This document shows, in pieces, positions 28,068-37,794 of a stretch of DNA of 64,000 nucleotides (its first letter is position 1; each line of letters opens with the position of its first letter). The notes under the pieces are model-generated. The model had not been told where the DNA came from. It was given only the letters and a program-made list of their open reading frames with translations, and did not search any database. Position numbers and translations under genes: made by a program. This stretch comes from Rhodopseudomonas sp. Its GTDB lineage: Bacteria > Pseudomonadota > Alphaproteobacteria > Rhizobiales > Xanthobacteraceae. The DNA is taken from NCBI RefSeq assembly GCF_013377015.1, contig NZ_JACABA010000001.1:269554-333553 (forward strand), written 5' to 3'.

Positions 28068-28574
28068 TCAGCTCGCGGCGCGAAGATTGACGCGTGTTTC
28101 GGCCAGCGTAGTCAGCTTGCGGTCGGTGGCCTTTTCCTCGTCAAGGGTCTTTTGCAACACCGCGGCGCAATCGTTGCGGCCGAGCTGCTTGGCCCAGGCG
28201 ATCAGACTGCCGTAGCGGGCGATCTCATAGTGCTCGACGGCCTGCGCGGCGTTGATCAGCGCGGCGTCGAGCACCGCCTTGTCGTCAATCTCGCCGGTCA
28301 CGTCATCGGCTTCTGCGATGATACCGTCGATCGCCGGGCATGCCACCGCCTTGATCGCGGCGCCGTGCATCTCGAATACCTGTTCCAGCCGCTGCACGTG
28401 GCCTCGGGTTTCATCGAGGTGGGTCAGAAATCCCTGCTGCAGCTGCCGATCGGTGGCCTTGTCGGCCATTTTCGGCAGCGCCTTCAATAGCTGCCTTTCG
28501 GCGTAATAGATGTCCTGCAATTGATGCACGAACAAGTCATCCATGGTCTTGATGTCTTTGGTGAAAAGTCCCAT
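28068..28574 (-). CDS. DUF892/YciE-YciF ferritin-like protein
   Basis: MGLFTKDIKTMDDLFVHQLQDIYYAERQLLKALPKMADKATDRQLQQGFLTHLDETRGHVQRLEQVFEMHG...; YciF family. Confidence 0.9.
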   Translation of the reverse strand: MGLFTKDIKTMDDLFVHQLQDIYYAERQLLKALPKMADKATDRQLQQGFLTHLDETRGHVQRLEQVFEMHGAAIKAVACPAIDGIIAEADDVTGEIDDKAVLDAALINAAQAVEHYEIARYGSLIAWAKQLGRNDCAAVLQKTLDEEKATDRKLTTLAETRVNLRAAS

Positions 28575-28959
28575 CGCCAGATCCTCGCAATGTGGAACAT
28601 GACAGCTTTGCGACACCCGCTGCGATGCTCCGATGTGATGAGCGACGTTAACCAGCGAAACGAAACTCTGTTCCTTGCGCGCGGCGGACATGCGCATCAT
28701 ATCGACAGCAGCACGGCCCGATCGGCCCAGAGTGAGCCATTGCGGCCATGACACGACGGCGCACCAAGTTTGCGTTACATCAAAGGCCGATCGGGCCCGC
28801 CGCCGCAATGATGCGCGATCTTGTCGCCGCAGCCGATTGGATTGCACTGTGGGCTGGTTTTGCCCTAAAGAATGTCGCGTAAATGAGTAGGTTGGCTGCC
28901 GCTTGCCGAAGATCGCTGCGATCGGCGCTCGCCATGTTGCCGCCCCGCCGGGAGGACGA

Positions 28960-30027
28960 ATGCATCGAGTGCTGACCGCGCTGGGGCGTGGCTTCAAGAG
29001 ACATGTCGGCTGGAAACGAGTCGGGATTGTCGCAAGCGTCCTCATCGTCGCCTTCGCCATCACGTCGCTGGTCCGCACCCTCAAGGGCGTCGACAGCGGC
29101 ACCATTCTTGTCGCGCTGACCGAAAAGACCCATGGCCAGATCGGGCTCGCGGCGCTGTGCGTGCTTGGCGCGTTCTGCACGCTGACATTCTATGATTTCT
29201 TCGCGCTGCGCACGATCGGCAAGCTGCACGTGCCGTACCGGATCGCGGCGCTGTCGGCTTTCACCAGCTACGTGATCGGCCACAACATCGGCGCCACGGT
29301 GTTCACCGGCGGCGCGATCCGATTCCGGATTTATTCCGACTACAGCCTGAGCGCGATCGACGTCGCCAAGATCTGCTTCGTCTCCGGACTGACCTTCTGG
29401 CTCGGCAATCTGTTCGTGCTCGGCACCGGCATGATCTGGCATCCGCCGGCCGCCAGCGCGATGGACCTGTTGCCCGACGAGATCAACCGGCTGATCGGGG
29501 TGGGCTGCCTGTCGGGTATCGCGGCCTATTTCATCTGGCTGGCGCTGGGCAAGAAACGGCGCGAACTCGGCCAGAACGGCTGGAAAGTCGTGCTGCCGTC
29601 GGCGCGACTGACGCTGGTGCAGGTGCTGATCGGCGTCGTCGACCTCGGCTTCTGCGCGCTGGCGATGTATCTGCTGATGCCGTCCACGCCGCAGATCGAC
29701 TTCGTCTCGCTGGCGGTAGTGTTCATTCTCGCCACTTTGCTCGGCTTCGCCAGCCACGCGCCCGGCAGCCTCGGCGTATTCGACGCCGCGATGCTGGTGG
29801 CGCTGCCGCAATTCGCCCGCGAGGATTTGATCGCCACATTACTGATCTACCGCGTGCTGTATTTCATCCTGCCGTTCGGGCTCGCGATTTCGATCCTCGG
29901 GACGCGCGAACTCTGGCTCAGCGTGATGGTGCCCTGGCAGAAGCGCCGCAGCGCCATCGCCGCCGCCGCGACCGCGACCGCGACGCCAGTCCGCCAGATC
30001 GCGCATCGCCCGGCGCCGAAGCGATGA
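28960..30027 (+). CDS. UPF0104 / lysylphosphatidylglycerol synthase TM-region-like integral membrane protein
   Basis: Multi-TM; SYVIGHNIGATVFTGGAIRFRIYSDYSLSAIDVAKICFVSGLTFWLGN...FASHAPGSLGVFDAAML...YRVLYFILPF; AglD/MprF-like core. Confidence 0.85.
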   Translation: MHRVLTALGRGFKRHVGWKRVGIVASVLIVAFAITSLVRTLKGVDSGTILVALTEKTHGQIGLAALCVLGAFCTLTFYDFFALRTIGKLHVPYRIAALSAFTSYVIGHNIGATVFTGGAIRFRIYSDYSLSAIDVAKICFVSGLTFWLGNLFVLGTGMIWHPPAASAMDLLPDEINRLIGVGCLSGIAAYFIWLALGKKRRELGQNGWKVVLPSARLTLVQVLIGVVDLGFCALAMYLLMPSTPQIDFVSLAVVFILATLLGFASHAPGSLGVFDAAMLVALPQFAREDLIATLLIYRVLYFILPFGLAISILGTRELWLSVMVPWQKRRSAIAAAATATATPVRQIAHRPAPKR

Positions 30028-30095
30028 TCCGATGCGCGGCCCGGTCGGGCAGCGCGGTCTCTTATTTTTGCCCCATCCGGGGCGTCAAACGTCGC

Positions 30096-32078
30096 ATGAT
30101 CACGATATCCTCGATCCGTTCGTTCTTCCCGCTCGCTATCCTGCTGGCCGGCCTTCTCGCCGGCATCGGCCTGCTGCCAGCCGAACGCGCCGTGGCGCAG
30201 CCGGCCGGCGCCGTCACCCAGCCCGACGCCGACGCCGCGATGCAGATTTCCTGGGAGGTCCGGAACAGGTTCCGGCTGTTCCGCGAGGAGCGCGACTTCC
30301 TGCTGCACGCCGAGACGCTGCGCGGCCGCGGCGTGCTGGCCTCCGAGCAGGCGCTGGAACAGCAGAGCGACGGTCGCGGCTGGGCCCGCAATACCGTCAA
30401 CCGGCTCTGCATCGATCTGACCGGCCGGGTCAACGAACCCTGCTTCCGCGACGGCGTCAGGGAGAGCTACCTGACCCCGACCGATCACCCGGTCACGGTG
30501 CGGCTGACCGGCACGATTCCGGTCGGAGCGACCTGCGCCTGGAGTTTCGACGACGGCGACGGCCCGCGGGCCTCGACGCTGGATTGCAACGAGCCGGTGA
30601 ATTTCCGCGCCCGCTACGGCCGCCCGACGGTGGCCACGGTGGACGTCTCCAGCGGCGCCGAGCCGGCGCAGCATATCGTCGGCAACATCTTGGTGCGCGA
30701 CATCCTGATCGCGGGGCTCGGCGACTCGATCGCCTCGGGCGAAGGCAATCCGGACCGCGAGATCGCGCTGGCCGACGACGGCTTCTGCTTTCGCTCCTAT
30801 CTCGGCCTGTCCGGCCAGTTCTATCGGCCGAGCCGTGCCGGCTACAAGGGCGGCCGCGCCTGCGAGGCGCCGGACACGCTGCAGGCCTGGCAGCGCTACG
30901 GCGCATTGTGGTTCAACTCGCCCTGCCACCGCTCGCTGTACAGCTACCAGACCCGCACCGCGCTGGCGCTGGCGGCGCGCTATCCGCATATCGCGGTGAC
31001 GCTGCTGCCGCTCGGCTGCACCGGGGCGACGATTGCCGACGGCCTGTTCGGCGCGCAACGCGCCCGCGAATGCCTGCTGTCCAAGGGGTCGTTCAACTGC
31101 CGCGGTAGCGTCAACGCTCAGCTCGCCGAATTGCGCGAGGCGATGGCCGCGGTGAAGAAGCGCCAGCCGAACCGCGCGCTCGATCTGGTGCTGCTGTCGG
31201 TTGGCGCCAACGACATCAACTTCTCCGGGCTGGTCGCCGACGTGATCGTCGACAATCCGACCGAGCGCGCGCTGTTCCGTCGCTCCGGGGTGATCGGATC
31301 GATCGACGAATCCCGCACCGCGCTGGCGCGCGAGCTGCCGCGCGCGTTCGGCAAATTGCGCGAGGCGTTGAAGCCGTTGGTGGGCGACCTCGAGCGCGTG
31401 CTCTATGTGTCCTACGCCAATCCGACGCTGGTGAATGGCGGCGCGCCCTGCGCCGGCGGCCGCGCCGGCTTCGACATCCATCCGTCGTTCAACGCCGATC
31501 CACAACGGCTCGCCGCGGTGTCGGCCTTCGTGAAGGACGAGTTCCTGCCGCAGCTGCGGAATCTGGCGCTGTGCGAGGGCGGCGTGCTGTGTGGCGATCC
31601 CGCCGCCGACCGCATGACGCTGGTCGATTCGCATCAGCGTGCCTTCGCCGATCACGGCTTCTGCGCCCGCGCCGAAACCGATCCGGAATTCGACCGCGCC
31701 TGTTTCTCGGCGAGCGGCGATAGTTTTACCACCGACCTGGTCGCCGCGGCGAGTTCGCCGCTGACCTGCGGCGCCGGCGCCAGCAGCTTTCGCGCCTATC
31801 TGCCGCGGGCGCGCTGGATCCGCGACGCCAATGACAGCTATTTCGCGGCGATGACCTATCCGCAGGGCCTGCCGGGCGCGATCCAGCCCGCCGACATCCA
31901 TGACGCCACCTGGGGCGTGGTCTCGGCGGTCTATGGCGGCGCGGTGCATCCCTCGGCCGAGGGCCACGCCGCGATGGCCGACGCGGCGACGCCGGTGGCG
32001 GCCGCGGTGCTGCGGCTGCCCGCGCTGTCGCAGGTGATCGAACAACCGCTGCCGCCGCTCGAGCGGCCGCGGGAATAG
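30096..32078 (+). CDS. large secreted/periplasmic SGNH/GDSL-type hydrolase
   Basis: Signal peptide; IAGLGDSIASGEGNPDRE (GDS block), LLSVGANDINFSGL (GxND), C-term GAVHPSAEGHAAMAD (HPxxxGH). Confidence 0.82.
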   Translation: MITISSIRSFFPLAILLAGLLAGIGLLPAERAVAQPAGAVTQPDADAAMQISWEVRNRFRLFREERDFLLHAETLRGRGVLASEQALEQQSDGRGWARNTVNRLCIDLTGRVNEPCFRDGVRESYLTPTDHPVTVRLTGTIPVGATCAWSFDDGDGPRASTLDCNEPVNFRARYGRPTVATVDVSSGAEPAQHIVGNILVRDILIAGLGDSIASGEGNPDREIALADDGFCFRSYLGLSGQFYRPSRAGYKGGRACEAPDTLQAWQRYGALWFNSPCHRSLYSYQTRTALALAARYPHIAVTLLPLGCTGATIADGLFGAQRARECLLSKGSFNCRGSVNAQLAELREAMAAVKKRQPNRALDLVLLSVGANDINFSGLVADVIVDNPTERALFRRSGVIGSIDESRTALARELPRAFGKLREALKPLVGDLERVLYVSYANPTLVNGGAPCAGGRAGFDIHPSFNADPQRLAAVSAFVKDEFLPQLRNLALCEGGVLCGDPAADRMTLVDSHQRAFADHGFCARAETDPEFDRACFSASGDSFTTDLVAAASSPLTCGAGASSFRAYLPRARWIRDANDSYFAAMTYPQGLPGAIQPADIHDATWGVVSAVYGGAVHPSAEGHAAMADAATPVAAAVLRLPALSQVIEQPLPPLERPRE

Positions 32079-32116
32079 CGCAGGATCGTCCCGCGCAGGT
32101 TCGTCTCGCGCAGGGT

Positions 32117-32258
32117 TGTCATTCCGGGGCGCGCGCAGCGGTAGCTGCGAGCGAACCCGGAATCTTGCAACACGAGGAAGCGTCAACACACCGCGGACGG
32201 AGTCCGTGGGCGAGATTCCGGGTTCGCTCAAGCTGCGCTTTCGCGCCCCGGAATGACA
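32117..32258. repeat. intergenic inverted repeat, family A copy 2
   Basis: tgtcattccggggcgcgcgcagcggtagctgcgagcgaacccggaatct...gagattccgggttcgctcaagctgcgctttcgcgccccggaatgaca. Confidence 0.88.
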
Positions 32259-32267
32259 GGTGGCGTG

Positions 32268-32906
32268 CTATTTCGCCGGGGCGGGCGCCGGGTTCGCCAT
32301 TTTCGGCGCCGGTGCCATCGGTGCGGGCGCCTTCGGCTTCGGCGGTGCGGCGCCCGCCGTCCCCGGCTTCATCGCCGCGGCTTGGGACGGCAGGAATTTC
32401 TGCACGATCGCCGGATCGAGCTGGGCGATCGCGGTGTCGGGCAGCCGCTGCCAGGTCTCGTCCTGGCCGAGCGCCGGGGTCAGCACATAGCCGCGCAGCG
32501 TCAGCGCCTGGCCGTCCGGGCTGACGGTCAGCATCGCCTTCCAGATATCGCCGTTGCGCGGATCGAGGATGTTGCCGCCCTCGTATTTCAGGCCGTTGCG
32601 CTTCATGTCGCGGATCAGCGAAATGCCCAGCACCGGCTGGTTCTTGCGATCGTCCTCGCATTCGCTGCAGATCGCATTGCCCGGCGCGCCGGGCTTCGGG
32701 AAGGTCTTGGCGACCACCCCCTCATACATGCCGCCGCCGCGGTCGAGCATCAGCAGCCAGAGCACGGGCTTGCCGTCCTCGCTACGCTGCCACATCCCGG
32801 CGGCGCTGGGCTGCTCGGCCGCCTTGAGCGGCGCGGAGGTGAACAGGGCCAAGCCGGCCAAGGCGGCGATAGCGGCGAATGTCGAGAGCGAGCGGTGTAT
32901 CTTCAT
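32268..32906 (-). CDS. DUF2147 domain periplasmic protein
   Basis: Signal peptide, then AAGMWQRSEDGKPVLWLLMLDRGGGMYEGVVAKTF...LGISLIRDMKRNGLKYEGGNILDPRNGDIWKAMLTVSPDGQALTLRGYV; Pro/Ala-rich tail. Confidence 0.82.
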   Translation of the reverse strand: MKIHRSLSTFAAIAALAGLALFTSAPLKAAEQPSAAGMWQRSEDGKPVLWLLMLDRGGGMYEGVVAKTFPKPGAPGNAICSECEDDRKNQPVLGISLIRDMKRNGLKYEGGNILDPRNGDIWKAMLTVSPDGQALTLRGYVLTPALGQDETWQRLPDTAIAQLDPAIVQKFLPSQAAAMKPGTAGAAPPKPKAPAPMAPAPKMANPAPAPAK

Positions 32907-33207
32907 GGCCTCACCTGAAACATCGCGATGGGTCGAGATTATGGCGAAACGCGCCGCAGAGCCAGAGGGGCGATGTAAACGGCGCCGCGCGGACCGCAGC
33001 GCGGCCGCCCGGCACTATGCGCCAGCCGCGAGCCACCCTTCCTCCTGCGCGGGCTGTCGTATATGAGAGAATTGCCTCCGGAGCGTGCCGATCGTTCCCA
33101 GGAGCGGATTGGCGACGTCGATGGTGGCGGCGGTTATTCAATTCAAAAATCGCGAGCTGACACGTGATCGACGCAAACGCGGACAGGCATTTCAACCAGG
33201 ACTTGGC

Positions 33208-34755
33208 ATGGTCAATCGATTGACGACGACGCAATCCACCGTGGCGATGCGGCGTTGGGGGCCTGCCGCCCTCGTGACGGTTGCGGCGATGGCCGCACTG
33301 ATGGCGCTGCCCGCCGACGCGGCGACAAAACGGGCTCGTCCCGCGCCGTCCATCGAGGCGACAGCGCCGCGCGAGGCCGGCGAGCCGATCATGGCGATCG
33401 TGTCGATCAAGAGCCAGAAGGTCACTTTCTACGACGCCGACGGCTGGATCCTGCGGGCGCCGGTGTCGACCGGCACCACGGGACGCGAGACGCCGGCCGG
33501 CGTGTTCGCCCTGCTCGAGAAGGACAAGGACCACCACTCGAGCATGTATGACGACGCCTGGATGCCGAACATGCAGCGCATCACCTGGAACGGCGTCGCC
33601 CTGCATGGCGGGCCGCTGCCCGGCTATGCGGCCTCGCACGGCTGCGTACGGATGCCTTTTGGCTTTGCCGAGAAGCTGTTCGACAAGACCCGGATCGGGA
33701 TGCGGGTGATCATCTCGCCGAACGACGCCGAGCCGGTCGAGTTCTCCCATCCGGCGCTGTTCGTTCCGGACCGGGAGGCGATCGCGGCCGCACCGGCCAA
33801 GGCCGAGACGTTCCCGCGCGAGGCGGCCGAGGCTGCCAAGACCGCCGACGAGGCGAAGAAAGCCGCCGCGACAGCGACGCGCGAGACGGCTTTGCTGACG
33901 GCGTCGCTGCGCAAGCTGGAAAAGCTCAAGACCCGTGCCGACACCGAGCTCGCCACCGCCGACAAGGCGCTCGCCGCCGCCAAGACCGACGAGGCCAAGG
34001 CGCGGGCCGAGGACCTCAAGCAAAAGGCCGCCGCCAAGGCCGCGGACCTGGCGACCCAATTCGAGACCGCCAAAGCCGACGCCAAATCGAAGCTCGACGC
34101 AGCCGCCGCCGCAAAGGAAGCCGCCAAGGCGGCGCAGACCAGGAAGGCCGATACGGCCAAAGCAGCGAGCGAGGCGAAGCTCGCGCTTGAACCGGCGTCG
34201 ATCTTCATCAGCCGCGCGACGCAGAAGCTTTACGTGCGGCGCAACACCCATAAGCCGGCGCCGGACGGAGGCGGCGAGGTGTTCGATGCGACCATCGAGG
34301 TTCCGGTCACGATCCGCGATCCCGGCAAACCGATCGGCACGCATGTGTTCACGGCGGTGACGCGCAACGATGCGGGCCTGCGCTGGACCGCGGTCACGAT
34401 CGACAACGCCGACGACGCCAAGGCCGCGCTCGACCGCATCACCATTCCGCAGGAGGTGCTCGATCGCATCGCGCCGACCGCTTCGCCGCGAACCTCGATC
34501 GTCATCTCGGACGAGCCGCTGAGCGCCGAGACCAACTATCGCACCGAATTCGTCGCGGTGCTGAACAACCAGCCCCAGGGCGGCTTCGTGACGCGCCGGC
34601 CGACGGCCGATGTCCGCGTATCGGACAATGACGATCAGGACGGCGGCGGCTTCGGCTCGTTTTTCCAGCGCAGCTGGAACCCGCAACCCGTCAACCCGAA
34701 CCCGCGCCGGCGCGGCGGCCCGGTCTATTATCAGCAGCCGCGCGGCTGGTGGTGA
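33208..34755 (+). CDS. L,D-transpeptidase (YkuD) with long Ala/Lys-rich coiled-coil insert
   Basis: VSIKSQKVTFYDADGWILRAPVSTGTTGRETPAGVFALLEKDKDHHSS...ALHGGPLPGYAASHGCVRMP (catalytic HxG..SHGCVRM), then AAKTADEAKKAAATAT...KAAAKAADLATQFETAKADAKSKLDAAAAAKEAAK, then a second domain FISRATQKLYVRRNTHKPAPDG. Confidence 0.87.
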   Translation: MVNRLTTTQSTVAMRRWGPAALVTVAAMAALMALPADAATKRARPAPSIEATAPREAGEPIMAIVSIKSQKVTFYDADGWILRAPVSTGTTGRETPAGVFALLEKDKDHHSSMYDDAWMPNMQRITWNGVALHGGPLPGYAASHGCVRMPFGFAEKLFDKTRIGMRVIISPNDAEPVEFSHPALFVPDREAIAAAPAKAETFPREAAEAAKTADEAKKAAATATRETALLTASLRKLEKLKTRADTELATADKALAAAKTDEAKARAEDLKQKAAAKAADLATQFETAKADAKSKLDAAAAAKEAAKAAQTRKADTAKAASEAKLALEPASIFISRATQKLYVRRNTHKPAPDGGGEVFDATIEVPVTIRDPGKPIGTHVFTAVTRNDAGLRWTAVTIDNADDAKAALDRITIPQEVLDRIAPTASPRTSIVISDEPLSAETNYRTEFVAVLNNQPQGGFVTRRPTADVRVSDNDDQDGGGFGSFFQRSWNPQPVNPNPRRRGGPVYYQQPRGWW

Positions 34756-34779
34756 GGCGCTGACCGCAACCTGCCGTGG

Positions 34780-34834
34780 TGCGAGATTCCGGGTTCGCTC
34801 GCGGCTGTCGCCGCGCGCGCCCCGGAATGATTGA
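34780..34834. repeat. intergenic repeat, family A, half element (copy 3)
   Basis: gcgagattccgggttcgctcgcggctgtcgccgcgcgcgccccggaatga; matches the right arm of copies 1 and 2 only. Confidence 0.75.
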
Positions 34835-34927
34835 CGCGAGCGATGAACTGCCGTCGTGGCGCATGCCGACTCGAGGCAGCGTCATTGGACGAGGCGACGC
34901 ATCGCCTCGCCGCAACTCACAATCCGC

Positions 34928-36112
<1,185 letters not shown>

Positions 36113-36130
36113 TCAAGAAAACTCGGAGAA

Positions 36131-36592
36131 ATGGCCTTGACCGCACGATCCCGCGACGCCGCGCTGCCGGTTCTGGAGGATTTTCCCTATCGACTTTCGG
36201 ACAATGTCCGGTTCGCTGACCTCGACCCCAACAACCACGTCAACAACGCGGTGTATTCCAGCTACTTCGAATCCGGCCGGGTCAGCCTGGTCAAGGACAA
36301 GGCCAACGGGCTGATGCCGCCGGGGCTGAGCTGGGTGCTGGTGCGGCTCGATATCCACTTCCGCAGCGAGCTGCACTGGCCGGGCAAGATCGAGCTCGGG
36401 CTCGGCGTGGTACGGCTCGGCCGCACCTCGACGCATTTCGATCAGGTGGTGTTTTCCGAAGGCATCTGCGTCGCCTCGGCGCGCTCGATCACCGTGCTGG
36501 TCAACGAGCAGAGCCGCAAGCCGACGCCGCTGACCGAACAGATCATCGGCAATCTCAAGCGCTGGGCGCTGCGCGGCGTCGAGCTGGCGTAG
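36131..36592 (+). CDS. acyl-CoA thioesterase (4-hydroxybenzoyl-CoA thioesterase-like hotdog fold)
   Basis: VRFADLDPNNHVNNAVYSSYFESGRVSLVKDKANGLM...LVRLDIHFRSELHWPGKIELGLGVVRLGRTSTHFDQVVF. Confidence 0.88.
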   Translation: MALTARSRDAALPVLEDFPYRLSDNVRFADLDPNNHVNNAVYSSYFESGRVSLVKDKANGLMPPGLSWVLVRLDIHFRSELHWPGKIELGLGVVRLGRTSTHFDQVVFSEGICVASARSITVLVNEQSRKPTPLTEQIIGNLKRWALRGVELA

Positions 36593-36596
36593 CCGA

Positions 36597-36917
36597 TCAG
36601 GCCTGCCGCTCGGGCGTCGAGACCACCAGGCCGTCGAGTTCGTCGGTGACCTTGATCTGGCACGACAGCCGCGACGACGGGCGGACGTCGAAACCGAAAT
36701 CGAGCATGTCCTCTTCCATCGGCGACGGCCCGCCGACCTTCTCGCGCCAGGCTTCGTCGACATAGACGTGGCAGGTCGCGCAGGCGCAGGCCCCGCCGCA
36801 CTCCGCCTCGATGCCCGGGACGGCGTTGCGGATCGCCGCCTCCATCACCGTCGCGCCGTTCTCGACCTCGATGGTGCGGGTTTCGCCGGTGTGGTCAACA
36901 AAGTGAATCTTGGCCAT
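36597..36917 (-). CDS. [2Fe-2S] ferredoxin (adrenodoxin-type)
   Basis: [98 protein letters not shown]. Confidence 0.95.
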   Translation of the reverse strand: MAKIHFVDHTGETRTIEVENGATVMEAAIRNAVPGIEAECGGACACATCHVYVDEAWREKVGGPSPMEEDMLDFGFDVRPSSRLSCQIKVTDELDGLVVSTPERQA

Positions 36918-37028
36918 GATTGCTCGTCGGTAGGGATGGGATACGGGCTGTCCTATAACCGGTCGATTTGCATTCCGCCAGCGCTCGCGGCGAAATCCGC
37001 GCGGTCCGGGCTGCGGAATTGATCCGGA

Positions 37029-37445
37029 TCAGGAGCGACGCAGCCGGGCGCTGATCGCTTCGCGCGCCGCGGCCACGGCGAAGCCGACCGCAGGCAGCGC
37101 GTGCGAGGTGTCGTCGCCGCAGCGCAGCGCAGCTTCCAAGCTGTCGACGGCTTCCGCCACGCCGAACGCGCCGATCGCCCGCGCCGATCCCTTCAACGTA
37201 TGCGCCAGCGCCGCGGCGTCGTCCGGCAGCGACGCCAGCGCCGCCATCAGACTGGCGGCCTGCGCCGAGAACAACGCCAACACCTCGCGCTCAAGCCCGG
37301 CATCGCCAAGCGTCATCCGCGACAGATGCTGAATGTCGAGCGGTTCGGAATCCGGCACCAGCGGCGGCGATGGCATCCATTCGATCCGTTCAAGGCGCAG
37401 TGGCATTGCTATCCCCAGAAATGCCGGCACCACACGATCCGGCAA
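37029..37445 (-). CDS. histidine phosphotransfer (HPt) domain protein
   Basis: LFSAQAASLMAALASLPDDAAALAHTLKGSARAIGAFGVAEAVDSLEAALRCG; HTLKGSA phosphoacceptor motif. Confidence 0.87.
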   Translation of the reverse strand: MPDRVVPAFLGIAMPLRLERIEWMPSPPLVPDSEPLDIQHLSRMTLGDAGLEREVLALFSAQAASLMAALASLPDDAAALAHTLKGSARAIGAFGVAEAVDSLEAALRCGDDTSHALPAVGFAVAAAREAISARLRRS

Positions 37446-37794
37446 CGGAAATCACCCCAACCAACCACAAAATTGGTTAACGGATCATTTCGGTACATTG
37501 CCGCAAGTTTGCCTCGTTTTTGACGACATATCGCCACGGTTCGACCGGGCATCCTGGATTTTTGCGGTAGCAGAAAGGTTTAGCCGTCACTCCCGTTAAC
37601 GATGATTAAGATGTTCTTAACGGCGACCATTTCATTCGCTCCGCCGAGCCAATAGGATGTTTGTGGAAGTAGCGGACAAGCTGGGCGCATAGGGGTTCGA
37701 TTTCGCCCGGCTTCAAGCACCAGAGCCGGAGACATGCAGCGGTCACCGACCGCGCGGGCGTCCCCCGGATGCGTAGAACAAGGGCGTAGACCAA

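Noticed and set aside
29847-32231. 794-aa minus-strand ORF antisense to the SGNH hydrolase
   Set aside because: Arg-rich low-complexity shadow ORF; sense strand has GDS, GxND and HPxxxGH motifs.
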